From: Rhodanobacter sp. FW104-R8
GTDB lineage: Bacteria > Pseudomonadota > Gammaproteobacteria > Xanthomonadales > Rhodanobacteraceae
Direction of reading: 5' to 3'
DNA: 64,000 bases
Assembly (NCBI RefSeq): GCF_001617365.1
Contig: NZ_LVJR01000023.1
Span: 52,989 to 116,988, forward strand
In this document: positions 44,165 through 56,709 of the stretch, in pieces
Numbering within the stretch: position 1 is the stretch's first letter
Layout: each line of letters begins with the position of its first letter
Translations under genes and position numbers: made by a program
Notes under the pieces: model-generated
Seen by the model: the letters and a program-made list of their open reading frames with translations, nothing else
Told to the model about the DNA's origin: nothing
The model's database searches: none

Positions 44165-45193
44165 TTATGCCCCCGTGCCGATGCTGACCAGGCCCCAGTA
44201 CTTCAGGCAACCGGCCACGAAGACCCACGCGATGGCGATGGGAATGAACACCTTCCAGCCCAGCCGCATGATCTGGTCATAGCGATAGCGGGGAAAAGTG
44301 GCGCGGAACCACAGGAACATGAAGGAGAACAGGAACGCCTTGACCAGCAGCCAGGGGAAACCGCCGTGGCCGATGAAGCCCCACGAGGCCGGGAACGGCG
44401 ACAGCCAGCCGCCCATGAACAGCACCGCGGCGAGGAAACTGAGCAGGATCATGTTGGCGTATTCGGCCAGGAAGAACAGCGCGAATGCCGAGCCGGAATA
44501 TTCCACGTGGAAGCCGGCGACGATTTCCGACTCGCCTTCGGCCACGTCGAACGGCGCGCGGTTGGTCTCGGCCACGCCGGAGATGAAATACACCACGAAC
44601 ACCGGCAGCAGCGGCAGCCAGAACCAGTCGAAGATGCCCTTGCTGCCGGCCTGCGCGTTGACGATCGTGCTGAGGTTGAGCGAGCCGGCCAGCACCAGCA
44701 CGCAGACCAGGCACAGGCCCATCGCCAGCTCGTAGGAGATCACCTGCGCCGCCGAACGCATCGCGCCGAGCAGTGCGTAGCGCGAGTTGGACGCCCAGCC
44801 GGCGATGATGATGCCGTACACGCCCATCGAGGTCATCGCCAGCAGGTACAGCACGCCCGCATTGGCGTTGGACAGCACCATCCTGCCGCTGAACGGCACC
44901 ACCGCCCATGCCGCCAGTGCCGGCACCAGCGCGATCATCGGCGCCGTGTAGTACAGGAAGCGGTTGGCCTTGGTCGGCAGGATCACTTCCTTGATCAGCA
45001 GCTTCACCACGTCGGCGAAGGCCTGCAGCAGGCCGAACGGGCCGACCTTGTTCGGCCCCATGCGCACGTGCATCCAGCCGAGGACCTTGCGCTCCCAGTA
45101 GACGAACATCGCCACCGCGAGCACCAGTGGCAGCACGATGCATAGGATGTAGATGATCGGCCACACGATCTGGTTGATGAGTTGATCAGCCAT
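44165..45193 (-). CDS. nuoH: NADH-quinone oxidoreductase subunit H
   Basis: This membrane subunit forms the quinone chamber. The 342 residues have about eight helices and family motifs [19 protein letters not shown] near residue 35, [19 protein letters not shown] loop near 210, and [16 protein letters not shown] near 250. ATG 45193 ([10 protein letters not shown]) is chosen; the frame stays open upstream only as an overlap with nuoG. Confidence 0.96.
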   Translation of the reverse strand: MADQLINQIVWPIIYILCIVLPLVLAVAMFVYWERKVLGWMHVRMGPNKVGPFGLLQAFADVVKLLIKEVILPTKANRFLYYTAPMIALVPALAAWAVVPFSGRMVLSNANAGVLYLLAMTSMGVYGIIIAGWASNSRYALLGAMRSAAQVISYELAMGLCLVCVLVLAGSLNLSTIVNAQAGSKGIFDWFWLPLLPVFVVYFISGVAETNRAPFDVAEGESEIVAGFHVEYSGSAFALFFLAEYANMILLSFLAAVLFMGGWLSPFPASWGFIGHGGFPWLLVKAFLFSFMFLWFRATFPRYRYDQIMRLGWKVFIPIAIAWVFVAGCLKYWGLVSIGTGA

Positions 45194-45198
45194 GATGC

Positions 45199-47537
45199 TT
45201 ATGCCTTGCCCAAGGTGATGGCCGCGCCGTAGGGCGGCAGCGTGACGGTGAGATCCTGGGCCGCCTCGATCCACGCCGTGCCGTCGGGCACGGCGGCATC
45301 GATCACCAGCGGCAGCAGCGCGTCGGCGGCGCGTACCTGGTCGCCGGCGGCGAGGCCGTGCCGGCCGGCTTCCGCCGCATTCAGGCGCACCGCGGGCGCA
45401 CGGTTCAGCGGGTGCGCATTCAACGCCGTCGCGCGACGCAATACCGCATCGCTGCGGTAGATCGGCCAGGTGGCCAGGCGGGTCAGGCCATTGACGGCCG
45501 TGCGCACGGCCAGGCCGCTGCGCGGCATCGCCGCACGCTCGGCGATGCCGTCGCGCAGGCCGGCGAGATCGTCGAACTCGAAGCCGACCAGTTGCAGGGC
45601 GCCGCCCAGCGCACGCAACACCTTCCAGCCCGGCCGGGCCTGGCCCGGCGCCTTCGCGCCGGCGGCCACGCCCTGCGCCAGCCCATCGACGTTGACCAGG
45701 GTCGCGTCGATCTCCGGCAACAGCGCGATCGGCAGGATCACGTCGGCCACCTCGCGCAGCGCGGCACTGGCATAGGCGCTGAACGCCACCACCTGGTCCG
45801 CGCCATGCAGCGCCCGCAAGGCCGCGCCGCCATCGGCAAAGTCGTGCGGCGGCTCGACGCCGTACAGCAGGTAGCTCTTGCGCGGCTGCGCCAGCATCGC
45901 CTGCGCGTCCAGGCCGCCGTTGCCCGGCACCACGCCGAGCCGCGCCAGGCCGACGGCATTCGCGCCGACCGGCAGTTCGTCGTAGCCGGCGCCGGTGGCA
46001 TCGGCGACGAAGCGCGCGACCGCCCGCAGCCACGAGGCCTGCGGATGGGTCACGGCGGCCTCGCCGAGGATCACCACCGCCTTGCCCTGCTCCGATGCAG
46101 CCTGTTTCAGCGCGGCGATCGCGTCGCTGTCGCCCTGGTCGTACTGCGCCGCGGCAACCGCCTCGGCCAGTGCCGCCGGCGCGGCCGCGCCGGCGGCCAC
46201 GGCAGCCCTGGCCAGCGCCAGCAGCGCGTCGACCAGCGCCTGCGGCGCCACGACCGCCTCGCCGGCCAGCTTGTAGTTGAAATCGAAGTGCGCCGGATTG
46301 ACCGCGTAGACCTTCGCGCCCTTCTTGGCCGCCTGATGCAGGCGATGGTTCAGCAGCGGCATTTCATGGCGCAGGTCGGAACCGACCAGCAAGGCGGCCC
46401 GGATCTGGTCGACTTCCGTCACCGGCAGCGCGAACGGCTGCGCCACGGCGTGGTCGGCGAAGTCGAGCTGGCGCAGGCGGTGGTCGACGTGCGCGCTGCC
46501 CAAGCCGCGCGCCAGCCGCATCAGCAGGTCGCCCTCCTCGTTCGAGGTGGCCGGATGCAGCAGGATGCCCAGCTCGCTGCCCGGCACCTTCTTCAGCGCC
46601 TCGCCCGCGGCCTGCAGCGCGTCTTCCCAGGTGGTCGCCTGCCACTGGCCGTTGCGCTTCACTTCCGGCGCGCCGATGCGGTCGGCGGCGACCATGCCCT
46701 GGTGGCTGTAGCGGTCGCGGTCGGACAGCCAGCACTCGTTGACGGCCTCGTTGTCACGCGGCACCGTGCGCAGCACCTCGCCGCGGCGGGTGTGCAGCCA
46801 CAGGTTGGAGCCCAGCGCGTCGTGATAGCCGATCGACGGCTTGGCGACCAGCTCCCACGCGCGCGCCTTGAACTGGAACGGCTTGTCGGTGAGCGCACCG
46901 ACCGGGCAGACGTCGATGATGTTGCCCGAGAGCTCGCTCTCGACGTTCTTGCCGATATACGTGCCGATCACATGGCGGTCGCCACGGTCCATGCTGCCGA
47001 ACTCGTAGGTGCCGGCAATCTCGCTGATGAAACGGACGCAGCGCGTGCAATGGATGCAGCGCGTCATCTCGGTGGCGACCAGCGGGCCGATGTTCTCGTC
47101 GGTAACGGTGCGCTTGCGCTCGGTGAAGCGCGACACGCTGCGGCCGTAGCCCAGCGCCATGTCCTGCAGCTCGCACTCGCCACCCTGGTCGCAGATCGGG
47201 CAGTCCAGCGGGTGGTTGATGAGCAGGAATTCCATCACGTTGCGCTGCGCGTGCAGCGCCTTGTCCGAGCGGGTCAGCACCTTCATGCCTTCGGCCACCG
47301 GGGTGGCGCAGGCCGGCTGCGGCTTCGGCATCGGGCGACCGCCCATCTCCACCTCGACCAGGCACTGCCGGCAGCTCGCCGCGATCGGCAACTTGCGGTG
47401 ATAGCAGAAACGCGGAATCGGGATGCCGGCCCGATCGGTGGCCTCGATGATCATCGAGCCCTTGGGTACCTGGATCGGCTTGCCGTCGACCTCGATGTTG
47501 ACGAGGTTCGGCGCGGTGTTCTGGGTCGGCTGCGCGC

Positions 47538-47541
<4 letters not shown>
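45199..47541 (-). CDS. nuoG: NADH-quinone oxidoreductase subunit G
   Basis: This is the large iron-sulfur subunit of 780 residues. N-terminal ferredoxin-like 2Fe-2S ligands are in [16 protein letters not shown] near residue 45. The His/Cys cluster segment [17 protein letters not shown] lies near 113 and [10 protein letters not shown] near 165. A molybdopterin-oxidoreductase-like domain without cofactor follows. Its start overlaps the nuoF stop by 4 bp. Confidence 0.96.
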
Positions 47542-48847
<1,306 letters not shown>

Positions 48848-48848
<1 letters not shown>

Positions 48849-49417
48849 CAGTGCTTCCCCTCGGCATCGTGGGCGTGGTCCGGGCCATCCATGCTCAGGC
48901 CGTCGAGAATCTCGTCGAGCTTCTCGATGGTCAGGTGTTCGTGATAGTGACCATTCACCGTCATCGCCGGCGCATACACGCAGGCCGCGATGCACTCCTC
49001 TTCCTTCTTCAGGTAGACGCGGCCGTCCGGCGTGCTCTCGCCCAGCTTGATGCCCAGCTTCTTCTCGCAGTGGTGCACCAGTCCCTCGGCGCCGTTGAGC
49101 CAGCAGGAGATGTTGGTGCAGATCGCCACGTTGTTGCGGCCGACCGGCTTGGTCTCCAGCATCGAGTAGAAGCTCGCCACCTCGTAGGCCCAGATCGCCG
49201 GCAGGTCGAGGTACTTCGCGACCGCGGTGATCAGCTCGTCGGTGAGGAAGCCGTGGTTCTGCTCCTGCGCGCCGAACAGCGCCTGGATCAGCGCCGAGCG
49301 TTTGCGGTCCGGCGGAAACTTGGCCACCCACTCGTCGATGTGATGGCGGGTATGCTCGTTGAGTTCGACGAGGGGGTCGACGTTCCTGACCTGCTCGTAA
49401 TGTCCGGTGGCTTTCAT
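48848..49417 (-). CDS. nuoE: NADH-quinone oxidoreductase subunit E
   Basis: This thioredoxin-like 2Fe-2S subunit (cluster N1a) has 189 residues. Its ligands are in CTNISCWLNG near residue 98 and ECIAACVYAP near 140. The C-terminal tail is His/Asp-rich (GPDHAHDAEGKH). It lies between nuoD and nuoF. Confidence 0.96.
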
Positions 49418-49438
49418 GCGTTTCTCCGTCGTGCCGGC

Positions 49439-50692
49439 TCAGCGGTCCACTTCGCCGAACACGAGGTCGTAGGTACCGATCATGGCCACCACGTCGGCGA
49501 GCATGTGGCCGCGCACGATGGTGTCCATGGATGACAGATGGGCAAAGCCCGGGGCGCGCAGGTGCACGCGGAACGGCTTGTTGGCGCCGTCGGAAACCAG
49601 GTAGCAGCCGAACTCGCCCTTGGGCGCCTCGACCGCGCAATAGGTTTCGCCGGCCGGCACGCAGTAGCCCTCGGTGAACAGCTTGAAGTGATGGATGAGC
49701 GCTTCCATGTCCTGCTTCATCTCGACCCGCGACGGCGGCGCCACCTTGAAGTTCTTCACCATCACCGGGCCGGGGTTGGCGCGCAGCCACTCCACGCACT
49801 GCCGGATGATGCGGTTGGATTGGCGCATCTCTTCCACGCGCACCAGGTAGCGGTCGTAGCAGTCGCCGTTGACGCCGACCGGGATGTCGAAATCCATCTC
49901 GGCGTACTTCGCGTACGGCTGCTTCTTGCGCAGGTCCCATTCGACGCCCGAGCCGCGCAGCATCGCGCCGGTCATGCCCCACTGCTGGGCCAGCTCCGGG
50001 CTGACCACGCCGATGCCGACGGTGCGCTGCTTCCAGATGCGGTTGGTGGTGAGCAGTTCCTCGTACTCGTCCACCTTCGACGGGAAGTCGGCGGTGAACG
50101 CGTCGAGGAAGTCGAGCATCGAGCCTTCGCGCCAGCTGTTGATGCGCTTCAGGTCGGCGCCCTTGTGCCACGGCGACTCGCGGTACTTCGACATCTGCTC
50201 CGGCAGGTCGCGGTAGACGCCGCCCGGGCGGTAGTACGTGGCGTGCATGCGCGCGCCCGACACCGCCTCGTAGACGTCCATCAGTTCCTCGCGTTCGCGG
50301 AACGCGTACAGGATCACCGCCATCGCGCCCAGGTCGAGCGCGTTCGAGCCGATCCACATCAAGTGGTTCAGGATGCGGGTGATCTCGTCGAACATGGTGC
50401 GGATGTACTGCGCGCGCTCCGGCGCCTCGATCCCCAGCAGGGTCTCGATCGCGCGCACGTAGGCGTGCTCGTTGCACATCATCGACACGTAGTCGAGCCG
50501 GTCCATGTAGCCGATCGACTGGTTGAACGGCTTGGATTCGGCCAGCTTCTCGGTACCGCGATGGAGCAGGCCGACGTGCGGATCGGTGCGGACGATGGTC
50601 TCGCCGTCCATCTCCATGATCAGGCGCAGCACGCCGTGCGCAGCCGGATGCTGCGGGCCGAAGTTCATCGTGTAGTTGCGAATTTCCTGCAT
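49439..50692 (-). CDS. nuoD: NADH-quinone oxidoreductase subunit D
   Basis: This quinone-site subunit, related to hydrogenase large subunits, has 417 residues. The N-terminal [14 protein letters not shown] holds the quinone-near His; [16 protein letters not shown] and the C-terminal VFGEVDR are standard. It is separate from nuoC, unlike the fused E. coli nuoCD. ATG 50692 follows the nuoC stop by 2 bp. Confidence 0.97.
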   Translation of the reverse strand: MQEIRNYTMNFGPQHPAAHGVLRLIMEMDGETIVRTDPHVGLLHRGTEKLAESKPFNQSIGYMDRLDYVSMMCNEHAYVRAIETLLGIEAPERAQYIRTMFDEITRILNHLMWIGSNALDLGAMAVILYAFREREELMDVYEAVSGARMHATYYRPGGVYRDLPEQMSKYRESPWHKGADLKRINSWREGSMLDFLDAFTADFPSKVDEYEELLTTNRIWKQRTVGIGVVSPELAQQWGMTGAMLRGSGVEWDLRKKQPYAKYAEMDFDIPVGVNGDCYDRYLVRVEEMRQSNRIIRQCVEWLRANPGPVMVKNFKVAPPSRVEMKQDMEALIHHFKLFTEGYCVPAGETYCAVEAPKGEFGCYLVSDGANKPFRVHLRAPGFAHLSSMDTIVRGHMLADVVAMIGTYDLVFGEVDR

Positions 50693-50694
50693 GC

Positions 50695-51429
50695 TCAATT
50701 CTCCCGCCAGTGGTCGGCGGCTTCGGCCCTGGCCTGCATCAGGTCGGCATCGTCGCGGATGGTGCGCGGCACCAGCACGCGCGGCTCGATCGACACCGGC
50801 TCGTAGATCACCCGCTGCTGCTCGGGGTCGTAGCGCACCTCGACGTTGCCGATCAGCGGGAAGTCCTTGCGGAACGGATGGCCGACGAACCCGTAGTCGG
50901 TGAGGATGCGGCGCAGGTCCGGGTGACCGTCGAAGATGATGCCGTACAGGTCGAACGCCTCGCGCTCGAACCAGTTCACGCCCGGCCACACCGAAGTCAG
51001 CGACGGCACCACCGGCAGGCTGTCGTCCTCGCAGAACACGCGCAGGCGCAGGCGGCGGTTGTGTTCGATCGAGAGCAGCTGGATCACCGCGGCGAACCGG
51101 CGCGGCTGGTTCTCGCCGTTGCCGCGCGGACGTCCGGCCCAGTCGAAACGCCCCTGTGCCTGGCCTTCCACGCCGCGCGAGAAACCGGTGCCGGAAACCG
51201 TTTCGGTATCCCACTCGACCTGACCATAACCGAGGTAGTCGATGCCGCACAGGTCGATCAATTCGCTGAAGCGGAACGCCGGCTCGTCGCGCAGCGCGGT
51301 GGCCACCGCGAACAGGTCGGCGGCGGCCAGTTCGGCCACGGTCTCGTTACGCACGGTGGTGACGGCCAGCGTGTCGCCGAATCGCGCAGCGAGCTGCCCG
51401 GCCAGCGAGGTCTTTTGGGTATCGGTCAT
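50695..51429 (-). CDS. nuoC: NADH-quinone oxidoreductase subunit C
   Basis: This is the 30-kDa subunit of the complex I connecting arm. It has 244 residues, with the signature [28 protein letters not shown] near residue 155. A family-typical Asp/Glu-rich N-terminus comes first. ATG 51429 ([12 protein letters not shown]) is chosen over upstream frame overlap with nuoB. Confidence 0.95.
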   Translation of the reverse strand: MTDTQKTSLAGQLAARFGDTLAVTTVRNETVAELAAADLFAVATALRDEPAFRFSELIDLCGIDYLGYGQVEWDTETVSGTGFSRGVEGQAQGRFDWAGRPRGNGENQPRRFAAVIQLLSIEHNRRLRLRVFCEDDSLPVVPSLTSVWPGVNWFEREAFDLYGIIFDGHPDLRRILTDYGFVGHPFRKDFPLIGNVEVRYDPEQQRVIYEPVSIEPRVLVPRTIRDDADLMQARAEAADHWREN

Positions 51430-51455
51430 GGACTGCGCCTTCAGAAACGTGCCAT

Positions 51456-52013
51456 TCAAGAGCGCGCGATGGTGCTGGTGCGGCGGATCTTCTTCTGCAG
51501 TTGCAGGATGCCGTGGATCAACGCCTCGGCCGTGGGCGGACAGCCCGGCACGTAGATGTCCACCGGCACGATGCGGTCGCAGCCGCGCACCACGGAATAG
51601 GAATAGTGGTAGTAGCCGCCGCCGTTGGCGCAGCTGCCCATCGAGATCACCCATTTCGGCTCGGGCATCTGGTCGTAGACCTTGCGCAGCGCCGGGGCCA
51701 TCTTGTTGACCAGGGTGCCGGCCACGATCATCACGTCGGACTGGCGCGGGCTGGGCCGGAAGATCACGCCGTAGCGGTCCAGGTCCAGCCGCGACATGCC
51801 GGCGTGCATCATCTCCACCGCGCAGCAGGCCAGGCCGAACGTCATCGGCCACATCGAGCCGGTGCGCGCCCAGTTCATCAGCGCGTCGATGCTGGTGGTG
51901 GCGAAACCGCGCTGCACCACCGGGTTGTCGCCCGCCGGCCGCAGGATGTCGTCGACCAGGTTCAGCGGCTCCGGGTTGTGCATCACCCGGCTGACGGAAT
52001 CCATCACTCCCAT
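51456..52013 (-). CDS. nuoB: NADH-quinone oxidoreductase subunit B
   Basis: It holds cluster N2, which donates electrons to quinone. The 185 residues carry the vicinal cysteine motif [10 protein letters not shown] near residue 60 plus [10 protein letters not shown] and VPGCPPTAE. The start ATG 52013 ([10 protein letters not shown]) overlaps the end of nuoA by 10 bp. Confidence 0.97.
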   Translation of the reverse strand: MGVMDSVSRVMHNPEPLNLVDDILRPAGDNPVVQRGFATTSIDALMNWARTGSMWPMTFGLACCAVEMMHAGMSRLDLDRYGVIFRPSPRQSDVMIVAGTLVNKMAPALRKVYDQMPEPKWVISMGSCANGGGYYHYSYSVVRGCDRIVPVDIYVPGCPPTAEALIHGILQLQKKIRRTSTIARS

Positions 52014-52360
52014 TCGAGTGCTCCCTTCTTCCACACGTAGGCGAAACCGACGACCAGCAGCAGCAGGAACAGGCCCATCTCGATCAACGCGATGAGGCCG
52101 ATCTGCTTGAACACCACTGCCCACGGAAACAGGAAGGCGATTTCCAGATCGAAGATGATGAACAGGATGGCGAGCAGGTAGTAGCGCACGTCGAAGCGCA
52201 TGCGGGCGTCTTCGAACGCCTCGAAACCGCACTCGTAGGGCGAGAGCTTCTCGGATTCGGGGCGACGCGGCCCGGCCAGCAGGCCGATGGCCAGCAATGC
52301 CACGCCAAGGCCGACGGCAACGCCGATGAACAACAGGACAGGCCAGTATTCGGCAAGCAC
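52004..52360 (-). CDS. nuoA: NADH-quinone oxidoreductase subunit A
   Basis: This three-helix membrane subunit of complex I has 118 residues. The conserved loop [22 protein letters not shown] lies near residue 40, with FLFPWAVV after the second helix. The start is GTG at 52360, preceded by a purine-rich site (GGAGGTAAGTT). It is the first gene of nuoA-N. Confidence 0.96.
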   Translation of the reverse strand: MLAEYWPVLLFIGVAVGLGVALLAIGLLAGPRRPESEKLSPYECGFEAFEDARMRFDVRYYLLAILFIIFDLEIAFLFPWAVVFKQIGLIALIEMGLFLLLLVVGFAYVWKKGALEWE

Positions 52361-52544
52361 GATGCAACTTACCTCCGCGCCAGGGGCGCATCAGTGACCG
52401 CGGGGATTTGCATCCAGCAACGCACGGTCCGGCGACTTCGATTCGGCAGGCCGACACGGCCGTGGACTTTTCAGCCTTGCCTGCAGGCTCTGCCGCCGCG
52501 CGCAGGCATCCGATGTCTCGCGGGATGGATCCGCGAATCCCGCC

Positions 52545-52572
52545 ATTGTATCAGTGCGCATGGGCACAACAA
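52545..52572 (-). promoter_or_regulatory. Predicted nuo operon promoter
   Basis: On the minus strand TTGTTG (52572-52567), a 16-bp spacer and TACAAT (52550-52545). It leaves a leader of about 180 nt before nuoA. The rest of the 275-bp nuoA-pilZ gap shows no gene. Confidence 0.55.
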
Positions 52573-52635
52573 GCCTTGACGACCGATGTGATGCGCATTA
52601 ACACCCGACTGCGTGCAGGCACCATGATGACGCCA

Positions 52636-52989
52636 TCACATGGTGTGGGTGGGGCGCTCGGAGGTCAGCGTGCCAGCCAGGATGTTTTCGATCCGGCTGC
52701 GGGCGGCTTCGGCATCGCCCGATTCGTTGAAGTGGATGCCGATGCCGGCGGTGCGGTTGCCCTGCGCGCCGACCGGGCTGATCCAGACCACCTTGCCGAC
52801 CACCGACAGACGCTCGGTCTCCTCGGCTAGGGTCACCAGCAGCACCACCTCGTCGCCCAGCGAATAGGATTGCGCCGTCGCCGCGAACAGGCCGCCATGC
52901 TTGAGGAACGGCATATAGGCGTTGTACAGCGAAGCCGCATCCTTGATTTTCAACGAGATGATGCCCTGACGGGCGGCCATGGGTTTCAT
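52636..52989 (-). CDS. pilZ: Type IV pilus assembly protein PilZ
   Basis: This single PilZ-domain protein of 117 residues is the type required for type IV pilus biogenesis through PilB and FimX in relatives. It starts MKPMAARQGIISLKIKD and contains VVGKVVWISPVGAQGNRTAGIGIHF. It ends with the family tail PTHTM. The RxxxR and DxSxxG residues that bind cyclic di-GMP are absent, as expected for this non-binding subgroup. A start at the second Met (residue 4) is possible. Its place downstream of the PIG-L-holB-tmk cluster matches the common tmk-holB-pilZ order. Confidence 0.92.
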   Translation of the reverse strand: MKPMAARQGIISLKIKDAASLYNAYMPFLKHGGLFAATAQSYSLGDEVVLLVTLAEETERLSVVGKVVWISPVGAQGNRTAGIGIHFNESGDAEAARSRIENILAGTLTSERPTHTM

Positions 52990-53094
52990 GCTGGGCTCCT
53001 GTCGGGCGCCGGAACCGCCCGATCGACGCCGCCGATCTTAGACGCTGCGCCCCACCGGCACCACCGTCACGACGCTTCGGCGAGGGCAGCCCGG

Positions 53095-54114
53095 TCAACC
53101 GGCCTGCGCGAGAGCCGCCGCGGCACCGCGGGATCGGCCCGGCAGCTCGCACCAGCCCCAATGATCGAAGATCCATGGCGAACGCAAGGTCAGCGCCAGC
53201 CGCACGAAGCGGGGATGTTCCGCTCCGGCCGGCGGCAGGTGAAAACAACCGGCCGGGTCGCGCTGCAGGGGGGCGTCGCGCCAGCGCCAGCTATGCACCC
53301 CCGCCGCACTGGCCACGCTGAGCTGCAACCACGGCCGCAGCCACATCGGCGGTTGCCACGGCAATGCCGTCGCGGCGCCGGGCGAGGTTTCCGCCACCTC
53401 CGCATACGCATAGCGCTCGGGACGGGCGGCAAGCCGGGCCAGGCGCTTGCCGCTCAGGGCCATCTGGCTGCGATGCGCCGCCAGCGCCGCACGCTTGTTC
53501 GCGGACTGCGCCGCCGTACCGCGGATCTCAACGGAGCGGTGACTCTCTTCCCGGCCGTGCACCAGGTACGTCAGCAGTGCCGGCGGCCGCGCCTGCCCGG
53601 CCAGCGCCAGGCGCACCAGCACATGGGCGGTGCCATGGTCGGGATGACGATCCGACAGCGCCGGAACTGCCACCAGATCGGGGCGGAACTCGCCGATCGC
53701 CGTGGCCAGCGTCGCCATCGCCGCGCCATTCGCCTGCAGCAGCACCTCGGTGAGGCCCATGTCCGGCCAGCCCAGCGACTGCAGCGCCGGCTCCGGCACG
53801 CCGAGAGTCTGCAGTGCCTGCAGCACTTCCGCATGGCGCCGCCGCCCCCAGCGTCGGCGATCGGCGGCACGGATCAGCAGGCGCCGTTCCAGCCAGCGTT
53901 GCGGCCACGGATTGTTGTCGCCCGCGGTCAGCAGCAGGATCCGCACTTCGCCGCCTGCCGCACGCACCTGCTGGATCAGCAGGCCGGTCGCGATGGTTTC
54001 GTCGTCCGGATGCGGCGCCACCACCAGCAGGCGGGTGCGCGCGGAAAAAGGCGGCAGCCCGCCGGCTCGATCCGTCGCCGGCGACACGCTGGCGTGCGCT
54101 CCGCTCACCGCCAT
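53095..54114 (-). CDS. PIG-L family deacetylase
   Basis: This zinc-dependent N-acetylglucosaminyl deacetylase-like protein has 339 residues. The metal-binding motif is VVAPHPDDETIATG near residue 32, and the second His motif is SDRHPDHGTAH near residue 155. After about residue 230 a C-terminal region without clear family match follows. ATG 54114 overlaps the holB stop by 10 bp, so it is part of the holB operon. Substrate unknown; family members deacetylate GlcNAc-containing glycolipids or antibiotics. Confidence 0.8.
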   Translation of the reverse strand: MAVSGAHASVSPATDRAGGLPPFSARTRLLVVAPHPDDETIATGLLIQQVRAAGGEVRILLLTAGDNNPWPQRWLERRLLIRAADRRRWGRRRHAEVLQALQTLGVPEPALQSLGWPDMGLTEVLLQANGAAMATLATAIGEFRPDLVAVPALSDRHPDHGTAHVLVRLALAGQARPPALLTYLVHGREESHRSVEIRGTAAQSANKRAALAAHRSQMALSGKRLARLAARPERYAYAEVAETSPGAATALPWQPPMWLRPWLQLSVASAAGVHSWRWRDAPLQRDPAGCFHLPPAGAEHPRFVRLALTLRSPWIFDHWGWCELPGRSRGAAAALAQAG

Positions 54115-55040
54115 TGCGCCAGCAGTTCCAGCAGCAGCAGGTCGGCGCGCAACGGCCCGCGCAGGCCCTCGCGGGTGCGGTTGGCCGCGTCGTACCAGTG
54201 GCCGAGCGCCTCGACATCCAGCGTGCTGGCCAGCGGCCCGTTGCCCGGCAGCGCGCGCGCCTTGATCTCGTCGGCGGCAGCCTGCGCGGCGAACCACAGC
54301 CGCTGTGCCGGCTCGCTGTCCAGCCAGCGCTTGACCACCTCAGTCGGCTGGCCGCGGCCCGCGGCCAGTGCGGCCAGATCCTTGCGCACTTCCTGCCGTC
54401 GCTCCAATGCGCCCTCCCCGGCCCAGGCCCTGGCCAGGCCGGGATTGCCGCCGGCCGCGGCGAGTGCGGCCGGCGCATCGCGCACGCCCTGGGCCTGCAG
54501 CCAGGCCAGCGCATCCGCCGTGGCGGGCAACTGGAACTCGATCCGCTGGCAACGGCTGCGGATGGTCTGCGGCAAACGCCACGGCGCATCGGCCAGCAGG
54601 ATCAGCATGGTCTGCGCCGCCGGCTCCTCCAGCGTCTTCAGCAGCGCGTTGGCGGCAGCCGGGTTCATCGCGTCGGCCGGGTCGATGACCGCCACCTGCC
54701 AGCCGCCGAACTGGCTGCTCATGGCCAGCCGCGCCGACAGTTCGCGGATCTGGTCGACCACGATCTCGCTGCGCTGCACGCCGTCCTTGCGCAAGCCGAA
54801 GCCCAGCGCCACCAGGTCCGGGTGCGAACCCGCGGCGAGCAGCAGGCAGCTGCGACAGTGCCCGCAGGCGTCGCCGCCCGCTGGCTCGCCGCACAGCAGG
54901 CCCCGCACGAAGCGCTGCGCAAACGCGCGCTTGCCCAGGCCCGCGGCACCGCACAGCAGCAGGGCGTGCGGCAGCGCCTCGCGCTGCCGGCGCGCCTGCA
55001 ACCGCGTCCAGTGTTCGGCGTGCCAGGGCAGCCCGTTCAT
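54105..55040 (-). CDS. holB: DNA polymerase III delta-prime subunit
   Basis: This stator subunit of the clamp loader has 311 residues. The degenerate P-loop is LLCGAAGLGKRAFAQ near residue 30, the zinc-binding cysteines are in CGEPAGGDACGHCRSC near residue 50-65, and the SRC motif is IRSRCQRIEF near residue 160. ATG 55040 (MNGLPWHAEHW) overlaps the tmk stop by 4 bp. Confidence 0.94.
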   Translation of the reverse strand: MNGLPWHAEHWTRLQARRQREALPHALLLCGAAGLGKRAFAQRFVRGLLCGEPAGGDACGHCRSCLLLAAGSHPDLVALGFGLRKDGVQRSEIVVDQIRELSARLAMSSQFGGWQVAVIDPADAMNPAAANALLKTLEEPAAQTMLILLADAPWRLPQTIRSRCQRIEFQLPATADALAWLQAQGVRDAPAALAAAGGNPGLARAWAGEGALERRQEVRKDLAALAAGRGQPTEVVKRWLDSEPAQRLWFAAQAAADEIKARALPGNGPLASTLDVEALGHWYDAANRTREGLRGPLRADLLLLELLAQWR

Positions 55041-55678
55041 GCCTGCGCTTCCCCGAACCATGGCGCCAGCGCCTGGATGGCGGCCTGCAGCACGGCAGCA
55101 GGTGACTGGCTGGCGTCGATCACCCGGAAGCGCGCCGGCTCGGCCGCGGCACGCTCGCGATAGCTGGCGCGTACCCGCTCGAAGAACGCATCCGCCTCGA
55201 CCTCGATGCGGTCGGCGTCGCCGCGGCCCGCGGCGCGGGCACGGCCGGTCGCCACCGGCAGGTCGAGCAGCAGGGTCAGGTCGGGTTTCACGCCGGCGCA
55301 GGCCCAGCGTTCCAGTTCCGCAATGCGCTCCGCCGGCTGGCCGCGGCCGCCGCCCTGGTAGGCGTAACTGGCGTCGGCAAAGCGGTCGCACAGCACCCAT
55401 TGCCCGGCTGCCAGCGCCGGCCCGATCACCTCGCGCACCAGTTGCGCGCGCGAGGCGAACATCAGCAGCAGTTCGGTCTCGGCGGCCAGCCCGCTCAGGG
55501 CCGGGTCGAGCACGATCGCGCGCACCGCCTCGCCGACGGCGGTGCCGCCGGGCTCGCGCGTCTGCACCAGGGCAACGCCATGCCGTTCGAGGTACGCACG
55601 CAGGCCTGCCAGCAAGGTGCTCTTGCCGGCGCCCTCGCCGCCTTCCAGGCTGATGAATTTTCCGCGCGCGGTGGTCAT
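55037..55678 (-). CDS. tmk: Thymidylate kinase
   Basis: It phosphorylates dTMP to dTDP. The 213 residues include the P-loop ISLEGGEGAGKSTLLAGL near residue 9, the DRF motif WVLCDRFADASYAYQGGGR near residue 95, and a lid region. ATG 55678 overlaps the mltG stop (ATGA). Confidence 0.96.
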   Translation of the reverse strand: MTTARGKFISLEGGEGAGKSTLLAGLRAYLERHGVALVQTREPGGTAVGEAVRAIVLDPALSGLAAETELLLMFASRAQLVREVIGPALAAGQWVLCDRFADASYAYQGGGRGQPAERIAELERWACAGVKPDLTLLLDLPVATGRARAAGRGDADRIEVEADAFFERVRASYRERAAAEPARFRVIDASQSPAAVLQAAIQALAPWFGEAQA

Positions 55679-56709
55679 CGGCAGCGCTTCCGCTGGTAGC
55701 AGTCGACGTTGCGATTGTGTTCCTCCAGCGTGCGCGAGAACACGTGCCCGCCGTCGCCGCGGGCCACGAAATACAGCGTGTCGCCATCGGCCGGATGCAG
55801 CGCCGCCACCAGCGCTGGCTTGCCCGGCAGGGCGATCGGCGTCGGCGGCAGGCCGGCGCGGGTATAGGTGTTGTACGGCGTGTCGGTGGTGAGGTCGCTC
55901 TTGTGGATGTTGCCGGCGTAGCTCGCGCCCATGCCGTAGATCACGCTGGGGTCGGTCTGCAGCAGCATGTGGTTGCGCAGGCGCCGCACGAATACGCCGG
56001 CGATCTGCGCGCGCTCGTCCGGTCGGCCGGTCTCCTTCTCCACGATCGAAGCCAGGATCAGCGCCTCGTACGGCGAGGCCAGCGGCAGGCCCTGCGCGCG
56101 TCCCGCCCACAGTTCATCGAGCGTCTTCACCATTGCGGCATGCGCGCGCCTGAGGATGTCCAGGTCGCCGTCGCCCTTCACGTAGGCGTAGGTCTCGGGC
56201 AGGAAACGGCCTTCCGGCGTTTCGCCGCCGGCGCCGATCTTCTGCATGATCGCGGCATCGTCCAGCCCGGCGCTGTCGTGATTCAGTTTCTCGGCCCTGG
56301 CCAGCGCCTGGCGCAGCTCGCCGAAGGTCCAGCCGTCGACGATGGTGACATTGCGCTGCAACACCTTGCCGGCCGCCATGTTCGCAAGCAGCTGGCGCGG
56401 CGTGATGCCCGGCTCCAGCGCATACTCGCCGGCGTGCAGCCTGCCGGCCACGTGCGTCTGCCGGGCCAGCAGCCGCCAGTACCACGAATTGGCCGTGCTG
56501 AATCCGCGCTGGCGCAACTCGCCCACGATGGCCTTGAAGCTGCTGCCGCGACCGACGTCGATGCTCTCGCCCCGCGCCGTCACGTTCAGCGGCGTGGTCC
56601 CGAAGCGGGCGTAGTCGTTCCAGCCATAGGCCAGCGCGCCGGCAGCCACCAGCAGCACGATCAGCAGCAGCCGCGGCCATGCGCGCTTGCGCGTCGGTTT
56701 GTCGCTCAT
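55675..56709 (-). CDS. mltG: Endolytic peptidoglycan transglycosylase MltG
   Basis: This inner-membrane lytic transglycosylase releases nascent glycan strands. The 344 residues start with one transmembrane helix (about residues 10-30, WPRLLLIVLLVAAGALAYGW), then a LysM-like domain. The YceG domain has catalytic Glu in ALILASIVEKETGR and late YNTYTRAGLPPTPI. ATG 56709 (MSDKPTRKR) is chosen over an upstream frame overlapping pabC. Confidence 0.94.
   Translation of the reverse strand: MSDKPTRKRAWPRLLLIVLLVAAGALAYGWNDYARFGTTPLNVTARGESIDVGRGSSFKAIVGELRQRGFSTANSWYWRLLARQTHVAGRLHAGEYALEPGITPRQLLANMAAGKVLQRNVTIVDGWTFGELRQALARAEKLNHDSAGLDDAAIMQKIGAGGETPEGRFLPETYAYVKGDGDLDILRRAHAAMVKTLDELWAGRAQGLPLASPYEALILASIVEKETGRPDERAQIAGVFVRRLRNHMLLQTDPSVIYGMGASYAGNIHKSDLTTDTPYNTYTRAGLPPTPIALPGKPALVAALHPADGDTLYFVARGDGGHVFSRTLEEHNRNVDCYQRKRCR

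Noticed and set aside
54105..55787. Long N-terminal extension of HolB
   Set aside because: The upstream part is out-of-frame tmk; the family start is ATG 55040.
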